Source: Cucumis sativus (taxonomy: Eukaryota; Streptophyta; Magnoliopsida; Cucurbitales; Cucurbitaceae). Taken from it: a DNA stretch of 64,000 bases. The notes under the pieces are model-generated. The model searched no databases, had not been told where the DNA came from, and worked only from the letters and a program-made list of their open reading frames with translations. This document shows positions 47,923-58,588 of the stretch, in pieces. A program made the position numbers and the translations under genes. Each line of letters starts with the position of its first letter. Position 1 is the first letter of the stretch. The stretch covers positions 3,782,001-3,846,000 of the forward strand of contig NC_026655.2 of the NCBI RefSeq assembly GCF_000004075.3, given 5' to 3'.

Positions 47923-48290
47923 TTATCCTGACACCTAACTCTACCGTCAGGATAACTTGAATTTATTGTACTGTGCTATATTTTGACGATGTTGTTAGAA
48001 TATCTTACTGACAATATTTTGCAGGTTTTTGACCATCTGCCAACGGGTAAACAATATCGTCAGCAAATAGAATCTTCGTCGACGCCTTTAATATACCTTT
48101 GATAGATATGAACTTCCGACAATGTATAACTAACTAACAAAATAAATGTTTATACCTCAACGATATGTATTATGCGCTAGGAGATCCTCTCCCAACATTT
48201 GTCTCTCGACAACACTGCCAACGATTTTTTGTGTGTCAACATATAAACCACTTTCGACACGTTTTCAAGTCCAATTAGACATTTTCGGTA
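47923..48290. mobile_element. Hairpin-rich segment, possible CACTA-type transposon remnant
   Basis: A perfect 10-base inverted repeat (TTATCCTGAC / GTCAGGATAA) with a 13-base loop lies at 47923-47955. CTGACAATATT at about 48009 pairs with AATATCGTCAG at about 48053, with one mismatch. Further CCGACAATG, TCGACAACACTGCC and TTTCGGTAGTC words follow. Repeated short GAC/GTC-containing subterminal words are typical of CACTA elements, but no CACTA terminus or transposase is present. Confidence 0.3.
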
Positions 48291-49214
48291 GTCAACAAAA
48301 AATTATGTTTTAAACCTTCATGCATTTAAATTTCAACTCAATGTCATCACACATTTAAATCAACATTCCCATTTAAGTTTTGTATTAGGTATATCTTCAC
48401 ACATTTCAACACTCATTTAATTCTCATTAATATCAATGACTGTATTATAGCTCTCCAAACGTCATGATCATAATAGTCACACCCTTTGTTAATATAATTC
48501 ATTTTAAGTAAACAAGTTATTGAAATGGTGCTCTTACAACAAGAGCATAAACCATGTTACTTCATCATCTCTACTTTTGGCCAAACAGTTCGACCATAAC
48601 AATTACTTTGAAACAAATTTAAAATTCAAACGAGTTTTTTCTTAAACGAAAAGAAATATTAGCATTTCAAAGTGTTCATAAATATTTGACATAATTTATC
48701 CTTTTACTTAACTTTAAAGAGAGAGAAAAAAACTAATTTGACAGACAACCTTCTGATCCATTTTTTCCATTAATGGAGAAACAGGTCACATCAAGGACAC
48801 TTCAATGCAAATAAATTACTTTTTTTACAGTATCTTCTAATCCCAGTATATATACGTTCACTAAAACAGCGTCTTCACACTAAAAATATAATAGTAATTA
48901 GATTTTACTTTTACCATTAGTTGAATGCCATCTTATTTCCTAATTTAAAGGACAAAAAAAATTATTATTGGCTGTTTATTCAATCTCTCTCATTTTTTCT
49001 CTTTTTCTGTTATCACAAGATCTAAACTATCGTTATTCTATTACAAATAAATAAGTGATAGATCTAAAACTTTGGGTATGTGACCAATTTTATTGATTTT
49101 TTTTAAAAAGGATCTTATATCTATTTAATTTGGATTTAGTATTTTTATTATTAATTTTCAGAGATTAATTAAGGGAAAATTGCAATATATGACTATTTTA
49201 GCAATAATAATGAA

Positions 49215-49330
49215 TGATATAGCAATATTTTAAAAAATTTATAAATATAACAAAACTATCACTCATAGACTTCATATAGTATATCAGTGATAGACTTATA
49301 TTTACAAATATTTTAAAATTGTGCTATACA
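49215..49330. repeat. AT-rich MITE-like repeat, copy G
   Basis: This is the cleanest copy. The left end is ATATAGCAATATTTTAAAAA followed by ATAAATATAACAAAAC, the core is ATCAGTGATAGAC, and the right end is TTTACAAATATTTTAAAATT followed by GTGCTATA. The two ends are inverted repeats starting TATAGCA. Confidence 0.6.
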
Positions 49331-49407
49331 TTTAATTAATGGCTAAATTTGCAACTCGAATGATTAAGTAACTGAAATGATATTACGAGGGTGGACCCAA
49401 AGGAAGG

Positions 49408-49423
49408 CACGTCACGTGCACGA
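49408..49423. promoter_or_regulatory. G-box with adjoining ACGT element upstream of the PHD gene
   Basis: GCACGTCACGTGCACG contains CACGTG at 49413-49418 and a second ACGT core 5 bases before it. Paired ACGT elements are typical bZIP/bHLH targets. It lies about 500 bases upstream of the proposed start codon. Confidence 0.5.
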
Positions 49424-49910
49424 CAGGGCCCTTCACGAAGAAATTGCGCCCGACGGATCGCATTATTTTACATTTTACATTTGATTTGTTTCCGCCTTCC
49501 TTAAGTAGTCATTTTCTCCCTCACTTGTTTTTCAAAGCCTTTTCTTCTTCCTCCCAGTTCTCACTGCTCATTCTCCAACAAACCATCATTGCCGCCGGCG
49601 GGCCAGCCATTAATGCTGCAACTCTGCTCGTTTATGTCAACACACAGTAATGTATTTCTTTGTTTTCCTTTTTCTCTTCTTCTTTTTTGTCCCTCTCATC
49701 TCTCTGTTTCTCTTCACTACGACGCTTTTTTGTTATGATCGTTTGGTTTTCCTACGTAAGAATGCCATTTCCAATGGTTTTTTAGGTTCAGTTAGTTACT
49801 TATTTACTTTGTTCTTTTGTTATCTGGTCCTTAGCAGACCAGCATTGTATGTGCAGTTGAAGCAGGTGATAACTTATTGCGGTGCTGAATGTAGATTTTT
49901 GTATCGGTTA

Positions 49911-52900
49911 ATGGCGGTAAGTTCGTTTGCATTGTTGTGTATTTGTACTTCGCTTTTTTTTTTTTTTGTTAAACCGGACGTAGACGGCATATTTGTATGC
50001 TATATTTGAGAAGACGAAACTTAGTTGGATTAAAATAATTTTCTTGGACCCGAAGTTTGCCTGCTTGTTTCTGTTATCGGAATCTGCGTTTGGGTGAATA
50101 TTATAATGTTTAGCATGCGCTGCTCTTTGGACTCTTGTATGTTCAGTCCAGTGTGTTTTGAGTGGAATACATCACTTTAGGTTTTAACTTTTTTTCCTTG
50201 TGGTTTACATGAGTTAACAAACTACGTGGAGATTGAATGATGCTTCATATATGTTTGTATATTTTAATGTAGTATTACTAATTTCAAAGTTAAGGCATTT
50301 TTGGAAGTCAGTGTTTAAAAGCGTACATTTCCAAACATTAAATTAATTTTTAATGACTGAAGGCTTGTTTCAAAACGATTTTAAACATTTTAGAATCACT
50401 CCCAAAATATGTTATTAATTACTCGTAACAATACTTAATCCAAATTTTAGTTTCCATTTTGTCATATGTTAACATGGTAGATAAATTAGAAAACACAAAA
50501 TCTTTATTTCCCATATTTTAAATTTTCTGCATGCCACATGCGTATACATTATTCTGCATTCAATTCATCTTCCCATTTTATGAGAATGACAGGTTAGTTG
50601 GCTGCTCGGCAGTTATCCTTTCAGTTATGTTTTAGTAAGGAATCATTTCCATATTGAGAACAAATTTGAACATGTGTTTAGTGCTTCTACTTCTCTAGTA
50701 CTACTCTCTACCTCAATTCTAGAGTCTAGACTTGCTTTCAATCATTTATGTTGATCCTTGGGTTTCTACTTTGATTTTCAGGATCAGTTGTGTTACATTT
50801 GTGGGGATGTTGGTTATGCAGAGCTGATGATAACCTGTACCAAGTGCAAAGTAGTTCGTGAACATCTGTATGGTTAACTCTTCAGTTCTTTTTCTTTGAT
50901 ACTGTTCAAGTTCATTTTCCTTGTTTCATTTCGTTATTGTGGGCTGTCGTTAGTTGAACCACTAACGGTCTTTCTTGTTCTTCAGTTGGTGAATACTACG
51001 ATACAACACTTTGTTGAGTTTCAATTTGGGGATATTCCGAGGAGAAACTTACTCGTAGTATATATACTTAAGGGAGATTATGTGTATTGTCTTCTGGTTG
51101 TGTAGGTTTAAACCTCAGCTAGTTGGACTTAAAAAGGTTGATGAAAAATTGACTGATTTAACTTTAGGCTAGAGATTAGAAAATAAGTAATTGTAATGTT
51201 GGTGATATTAATCCCTTTAATTCCATTAGTGCTTTTGATCGTGGGATTTGATATGATTAGCTTGCTTGTTCCTTAAAGTTTTGTCCATCCAATGTCCTAA
51301 TTAGCGTTCCCCATTTGTGACCCTTCTCATACGCTGCTATATCTCTGTTTTTAGTTATTGCATGCCCGACAGGTGTGATGAAGCCCCCAATTCCTGGCTT
51401 TGTTGTAATTGTACATTGGATGAGACCAAAAGTCCCGATGGTTCAGGGTTGCAGGTTCAACCCAAAATGCCAAGACATGCTAAAATTGGTAAAGTGAAGT
51501 TCATACCTACTGAAGAAGTAATAAAGCTATCATCGGGAGTGGTTAAGGTGCCTTCAAAGTTGAACACAACTTTTGCACCGCCGCAGAAAACATCCAAATT
51601 CAGAAAAGTCTTCGAAAGCTCTATGCCCCGGCCACTTTTCCAAGCATCAAAAGAATCTCAAGGTAGGTTCTTGAGCATGTTCTTATCCTTTTTTGCATTT
51701 GTTACTGGTGGAGTTCATCTATGAACCGTGTATTACAAGATATGGATACAACATGACATTACATCTTTTTAAATATCTATACATGAACATGATTATTACA
51801 TATTTATTAGGATATAAAATTTAAAATACATCAATCGTTTTTAAACAAGAAGGAAATTGAAGGTCAATTAGTTTATAAATTTACATGGTTAAACGCAATT
51901 GATTTATTTCGCGTCCAAAATTTATTACTTTCTAGTTGTTATCTGTGTCTATTTTGTTATGCTTAAACAAAAGTTTGTATTGTGCTTAACAAATATTGGA
52001 TACTTGGATCCATGTTTATTTTGTTCAACTAGTGTTTAAGACGTCTTTATTGTGTTGACAATTTATATGTGCACAAGTGTGCGTATGTATATTATGAGAA
52101 ACGACCTTTCATTGAGAAAAGAAAAAAAGAATGAACTTGCATCGAAAAAGCAAGCTCACACAAGGCAAGGCAGCTAAGGAAGACCATGCAACGTACTAGT
52201 AATGATGAAATCGCCGCTTAGTCAAAAAGAAATATGGAATCTAATAACGGACCATACATCTTGTGGATCCCTTTCCAGACCTCTAGGCACTCATTTGTTT
52301 ATTTTCCCTCAAAGATCCCTAAATAAGCACAGTCATCAAAAAAGCCACAAGAAATAACCTTAATTTTTAAAAGGCAGACGAAGAAGTAACTCCTTGATAA
52401 TCTCTTTCACATCGCAGCAGTGGGCTAACTAAAGACCAAATTTGTCCAAAATAATTCCATACAAAGTGGTTGAAGCCGCATTCCTAAAGATATGCCCATC
52501 AAGTATCAAAGTGTGACATTTGTCAGCGCCATTAGCCGAACAAAGTATCAATACTTCTCTTTTCCCAAATTGATCTCCGTTTTTTGTTTATTGGAAGAAA
52601 TTGCGGTGTTAGGTTTTCTATTTTATGTTATGCAAGGTCCAATAATTTATTTTATGAAAGTTCAATTTTTTTTGTACTAAAAGCCAAATTATTTGGCGAC
52701 AAAGCTGTAGGTCACGCAGTATTTTTTAAGTATGAATCTCAGGATGTGTGTAAAGGTATTTTTGTGAACCAAAGAGAGCGACCTTTAAGGGGGGTCAATG
52801 AATCTATAGTGCCAAAAAATCATCGGTCCATCATATCCTTTTAGACAAAAAAGCATTCTACTTTTTATTCAATTTCTGACTTATGTTTAGTTGAATGTTT

Positions 52901-55900
52901 AATTTGAATTTTGTTTTTTCTTTCAGAACGAAGTCCTTTGATGCCTTCAAAGACGTGTGGCTTGAAGAAACAAGCATCAGCTACTTGTTTACCCCCAATG
53001 CCCGTAGGCCCAGTACAAACTTTAAAAAAGGTGAAGGTTGCAGATACACCTGCTTGCACTTCTTCTGTGTCAAGGCATGGTTTTCCTCTCACAAATACAG
53101 GTAAGAGAAAATAGGTTTGCAATCTTTATGAAACTCCTAAATTTGGTTATCATGGTGGGATCCAATCCCAAGCTAAACAGTATAGCCTCTTGCTTAGTTT
53201 TAATTTCCATTTCTAGTGGTATGATACCATTTGCTTGTTTTATGGCCAATATTATGATAACACAGGAAAAGAAGTTCCGTCACCTTCCAATAAGTTGCAA
53301 GATACGCAAAAACAAAGGAAGGATGCTTTGTTTACTCATGAAGTATATGCATATCGTGACAACAGAGGAAAACAAGTTCCTTCACCTTCCATTAAGTTGC
53401 AGGAGACACAAAAACAAAGGAAAGATACTGTGTTTACACATGAAGAATATGCATATTGTGACAACACAGGAAAAGATGTTCCTTCACCTTCCAAACAGAA
53501 GAAGGATGGCTCGTTTACCTATCAAATACACCCATCTCGTGACAACAAAGGGAAAAAAGTTCTTTCACCTTTCATTAAGTTGGAGGATACACAAAAAGAG
53601 AAGGATACTTTGATTACACATCAAATACATGCATATCATGACAAGAAAGGAAAAGAAGTTCCTTCACCCTCTACCAAGTTAGAGGATATGCAAAAAAAGT
53701 TGAAGGATGCTTTGATGATACAAGAAATCCATGCATACCGTGACTATCTCCCATCATTACATGCCTCTTGGAAGTGAGTCCTATCCTTTATTGTTTGCTT
53801 CTTCGTTTCCATCATTATAATGGGTATATCTAAACGTAGCCATTTTGTTTAATGGGTTTCTATGATATATTTATCAAAACCACATTTAACTTTCGTAAAG
53901 TGGGTTTCTATGATCTAACAATTTAGGGCCATTTGGGGCACTAAGTTAGTTATTATAGTAGGTAGGTTATAATAGTTTGTATTTAGGGTACAAACTACTT
54001 TAGTACAAGTTATTGTTTGTGTTAAGGGTGCAAACTATTTTAGTTTGTGTTGAAAATAGTAAACAAAGAGGGAGAGAGGATACATGAGAAATAGTGAACA
54101 TTGTAACAAAGAGGGATTCCAAATAGGATTACTAATGCAACGGAAAAGATATCAGACCAACTCCTATGACCAAGAACGAAAAATTCATCCCTTGGAGACG
54201 AGAGAATGCCAGAACAATGTTCTATATTCAAAGGAATAATCAAAAGCTCCCATTACAAACCTTTGGCTTTTTATGGCGTTTCAAGGAAATACGAAAATAA
54301 CCAGTTAAACACTAGTTAATCTAAATTATCAACTAAACTAGATACTAACTAAAATATTATAGTTATCTTCATCAAATGTTGTAGTTGATCGTAGGTTATA
54401 AATAGTTGTAAACACTATTGTTATAATTGAAGCTCTAACTCTTACCAACTTCAAGTTGGGTTGCCAACACTGATTACTATTTCGCCATCTTAGTGTTTGA
54501 TGAGTGAAAGTTTGACCAATTCTCTTTTTTATATTTAATTGATGCATCCTTTTCTTGCATGTGTAATTAATGGATTATGAATCCCCATCCCATTTTTTCA
54601 AACTTGTTCTTTCTTATGGGGTTTTAATATTTTATGACTTTGTTCTTCTGGAGTGATTGTTGATGGATCAGCACTTCATATTCGTTGTTCCAACCTTATG
54701 TGAGCTAGTTATAGACATGGTAGGATTAATTGTAGAATGTTGATACGCTTGTTAGTTGGGGCATATTAGTAAATAGGTAGTAAGTTTGTGAAACTTTTAG
54801 TTATAAATATAGGGAGTGGGTCCGGGAGGTGTGTCTCGAGAATTTTGTGGGATTTCTTTTGGGAAATTTTGGGAGAGCTTGAAATGTTATGGTATATTGT
54901 AATTTCTTCCTTCATATTGCAACATATATTTCTATTTTTTTAGTGTTTTTTATGATCCTTGAGTTTCCTTCTTATGTGGCATTTCAACACATTACTGATA
55001 TTACACATATATACAACAGTTTCATTGATAAAGAAAATACAGGTATTATCTATATGATTCACTGAAAATTAAAATTATTTACTACTTTCAGAAATTTCTA
55101 TTCTTTAGGGGAGGCTTCCAATTTGTTGGTACACGTATGGCTGGTGAATTTTATGATGGTTTCCTGGCAAAGCCGCCATGTGCAGTATACGGTAGAGTAT
55201 ATGAATTGTCGCGGAAGATTCCTCCCATTCTTCAAGTGAAGCTAGTTAGTCGTTCTGATATTTGGAATGATCTATTTCACGATGAATGTCCGGATCTTGC
55301 TGATGTTGCCTTGTACTTCTTTCCGTGCAATATTGAAAGGTTTGTTATGAGTTTGGATTTAGTGGATACAACTCCACTTATTGTATAGCCATGTAAAAAC
55401 AATTGTCGATTTAAGTGTAGGTCCAGAAAGAACAACTCTTGCCTATTTGAACTCATGGAGAGAGAAGATTTATTGATAAGAAGTCTTGTTGACGGTGCAG
55501 AGATGGTTCTATTTACATGTAGACAGCTGGATCGCCTCTCACAGTGTAAATGCTTTTACATTCGTTATTTTCCTGACATTCTTTAGTGTATGTAACCATT
55601 GACATCCCGAAGAGATGCAATTGGCTCGCATTTGATATTCTAAAGTTGGTTCATTGATTTTTAATTAATAACATTGGGTTTACTTGTGCTAGCTTTATGA
55701 CATGTGTGCAGCTCTTTTTGCAGATATTATCAACATGTTTAATGCCGAATACCTCATTTTCGGAGTCTTCCGTGAAATTAAAGACTACCAGTCTCCTTTT
55801 CCTGTGTCACAGTATGGTCCTGCAGTTTCTTCAGTAGAATCTAATTCCAAAGTTCACCTACGGGAGTTCACGTCAAAGAAAACTGGAAAGCACGATGATG

Positions 55901-56511
55901 ACAATGCCGTTAAAAGGGAAATTGACATCGAGGGTGGAAAGTCTTCAGCTGCAAAGGATGTAGACTCTACCATTCAACGATTACTCTTAGAATTTGGGTC
56001 ACAAAAACCTAAAGATTCCGATGACATTACGTCAAACATGAATGCTCAGAAAAGAGACGAGGTAGAAAAATCTCACACTCGCTGCCGAACTGAGCCTTTT
56101 CCTCTTGATTTGTTTACATTTTCTCGTCGCCGTTCAATAAAAAGAAAAAAAAAAAGGATGAGCTAACCGAATGTTTCTTTAGTTTGTGTACGATGATGAT
56201 ACTAGAATCCTTCAACATCTAATCATTCTCTTTTCATTATTTTGCAAACCATATGACAGGAACGTACTCCAATCGCATCGACCGACTCCTACTCTCTGTC
56301 CGCGTCAAAAGTAAAGACCGAACATTCATCAGATACGAAGGCAGAAGGAAGTGAAGGAATAAAACGCTTGGAAACGGAGCGTTGCTTGAAGACGGCGCCA
56401 ACATATAGTATCGGTGGGTCTCAAAGCATGAGTGAACAAGATGTTCCCAAGAGAGTTGCAGAAAAGTATCTCCAAATCTTTAATGCAGGGATTAAAAAGG
56501 AACGACGGTAG
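49911..56511 (+). CDS. PHD-finger protein, AIPP2-like family
   Basis: Exons 49911-49916, 50782-50867, 51355-51662, 52927-53100, 53266-53773, 55109-55339, 55421-55545, 55724-56061 and 56260-56511 stay in frame and give 675 residues. The first coding exon is only ATGGCG before a GTAAGT donor, giving MADQLCYICGD. The PHD zinc finger (about 5-50) has CYIC, CTKC, HLYC and CCNC as its metal ligands. A basic Ser/Pro-rich linker and a tandem-repeat region (about 192-360) follow. Next comes the family's conserved C-terminal module from WKGGFQFVGTRMAGEFYDGF through DVALYFFPCNIER to NMFNAEYLIFGVFRE, then a Lys/Glu-rich tail. Arabidopsis AIPP2 and related PHD proteins act with BAH reader AIPP3 and the phosphatase CPL2 in H3K27me3-linked repression; membership is by sequence character and the exact orthologue is not claimed. 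The six-base first exon is the least certain part. Confidence 0.8.
51663..52926 (+). other. 1.26-kb intron 3 of the PHD gene
   Basis: Donor GTAGGT at 51663, acceptor TTTCAG at 52926. The segment 52085-52500 is less AT-rich than the rest and begins with a purine-rich tract (CATTGAGAAAAGAAAAAAAG), suggesting an old insertion that I could not classify. Confidence 0.5.
53266..53750 (+). repeat. Coding tandem repeat, five ~34-codon units
   Basis: The exon encodes five consecutive units of 34, 34, 27, 33 and about 34 residues. Each begins GK-x-V-PSP (LSP in unit 4). Four of the five continue KL-x-(D/E)-(T/M)-QK; all have KD-x then (F/I)-T-x and end in a Y/H-x-(Y/S)-x-D motif, as in THEEYAYCDNT. 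Unit 3 has lost seven residues. The exon is almost entirely repeat. Confidence 0.85.
53774..55108 (+). other. 1.3-kb intron 5 of the PHD gene
   Basis: Donor GTGAGT at 53774, acceptor TTCTTTAG at 55108. It is AT-rich and includes repeated words around GGTACAAACTA/GGTGCAAACTA at 53985-54040. No gene is seen. Confidence 0.5.
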
Positions 56512-56515
56512 TCGT

Positions 56516-56534
56516 GATGCGATGCGATGCGATG
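56516..56534. repeat. GATGC pentanucleotide repeat just after the PHD stop codon
   Basis: About four GATGC units begin five bases after the TAG, in the presumed 3' UTR. Confidence 0.8.
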
Positions 56535-58483
56535 ATTCAAGGTTTGATTTTCAAATACATAGGTAGATAGATATCTAACTTGTTTGACTTAGCTTGTCAA
56601 TAGTATAGTGCAGGGGTACATCGTAGGCCTTTTCTTTTTGGTATGTACAAGCAGTTGACCTAGGTTGTTAATTTTTGTGTTGAATACGTGTTTCAACAAA
56701 TGTGATGTACTAACTCATTTTAAGTATCCACTGAAAAATGGAGGTTTTGTGGCAGATCTGTATGTTGTGTAGTGAAAACAAGTCTGTAAAGTTCTTTTAC
56801 GTCGAATTTAACGTTGCTTATGCTTCTGTGTACAGTTTTATCACTGCCTCGAGGTTATGATTATTATTGGATTAAATTACAATTTAGTTTTCCTTCCAAC
56901 TGTGTGTTTCTTTCGGATTCTTGATTTTCCAAAATTACAAGGATGTATAACTCATTCTACTCACTTTACATGTCATGAATTTACCACAAAACACGTTATC
57001 TTTTAGTGGAGAGTTTTCAACATGTTCTCTCAAAATTGCATCTTTACGTATTTCGTTATTCTTGTTGAATCAATATTAGATTTATAGGTTCTAATGGCAT
57101 TTTAGACACACTACGATTCATCACAAAATCATCATTTATAAACTCGTGGGATATGTGTATATATAATATCTTTAACAGAACTTTATATTTAATTAAATCT
57201 TAAATTTATAATTTCGTTTTTAATAGATCCATAAATTTTAGAGTTTGTAAAGTCAAATTTGTTATGTAATAGTAATGATATTATTATTACTTTTGTACAA
57301 TTGTTTGAATAAGAGAGCTAACTAAGCTGTAAACTTTAATATACTACCTAATATGAGATCTTGACCTTCAATTCTTTGAGAGGTAGAGAATGCCTTAAAT
57401 AATTTATTTTAGTTTTATAACTTTTATTCCTCATAACTGTCTTTTAAGAGCATCTTTTATCTACTATCTTTTAATAAAAACCTAAAGTTGATTGAATTTT
57501 GCTATATTTTGTAAATAATTTTGATATTTTGATAAATTATATTTTTTAAGATTTAAATTCTCTTTATTTGAAAACTTAAATTCAGACGTACATGACATGC
57601 TTATAAAAAAAAAAAACTTATTAACCCTAACTTTTGTCTATACTCCAACCACCTTCTACCTTTTTGCTATTCCTACCATCATTCCTTAATTAAAACCGAA
57701 AGTACATAGGCTTAGGGGTTGACTCAAACTCAAAAAAACCATCTTAAAGGGTGTCAAGATGTCAAAGTCTTAAAATTACTATGATTTTGTGATTTTCATG
57801 CTATATAATATTTGATGGTCAAAATTTGTAGTGTACTTACATTTTGCAGTCCATCACTGTTTTATACAACTAAAATTCATAGTTCCTATTTAATATATAT
57901 TTGAAAACACACATTAACTAACTAATGATTTTATCTCTTATAGGTTGATTGAAAATGGCTAACTAAGAAACAAGGTATCTTGAACCTCCAACTTAAATAC
58001 GATCTTGTAAACACTAAGAGACTAATTAAATCTCTTCAATTTTTGTCAATATCTCTATTCTATAATGGAGTTATTTATGTTAAAGGGTGTTATTTATTAA
58101 ATAGAATAAACGTGAGAGTCTAGTTATATTCCTATATGTTGCAATAAGATGATTCATTCCTCGTATTTAACTATATTGGATTGAAATCCTTCTTAATTGG
58201 CTTACTCGCATGGTTTGCTTTTGTTGATTAGTTTTGGTATGAATTGGTGTTTAATTGGAGAACAATTCTCCAAAATTTCGAATATTATTGGTCAAATACA
58301 AGAAGTTCAATAGTGTAATTTTGTTAATGATTGCGTTACATTTCCGAAATATAAATGAGGGTATTTTGGGGAAATGTAATAAAGGATTTGGCAATTTGGT
58401 ACATTAACAAAGTATTTGTAAACATAGGCCTTGGCGGAGTGAGATGCGAAAAAGTCTCAAAACTAAGTGAGAAGCGTTTGAGT

Positions 58484-58489
58484 TGGGCT
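58484..58489 (+). promoter_or_regulatory. Site II element (TGGGCT) upstream of the ATP synthase gamma gene
   Basis: TGGGCT lies 100 bases before the start codon. Site II (TGGGCY) elements are common in promoters of plant nuclear genes for mitochondrial respiratory proteins. A single six-base match is weak evidence by itself. Confidence 0.4.
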
Positions 58490-58588
58490 CGCTCGCAGCT
58501 ATTGAAAAAGAGACAACAAACCCTTTCGTCGTTCTTATTTTCTTCCTTTGATCTACAATTTCCTGTTCCGATCTCGCTTTAGGAAGCA

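Larger units (their letters stand above)
47057..49910. other. Spacer between the callose-binding gene and the PHD gene
   Basis: No coding region is convincing. It holds hairpin-rich sequence at 47923-48290, repeat copy G at 49215-49330, a G-box at 49413 and, from about 49450, the probable 5' UTR of the PHD gene with an intron whose borders I cannot fix. Confidence 0.55.
56512..58588. other. PHD gene 3' UTR and ATP synthase gamma upstream region
   Basis: The PHD 3' UTR probably ends within about 300 bases. The rest, to about 58300, is AT-rich with no coding region or recognised element. The final 250 bases are the promoter and leader of the gamma-subunit gene. Confidence 0.6.
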
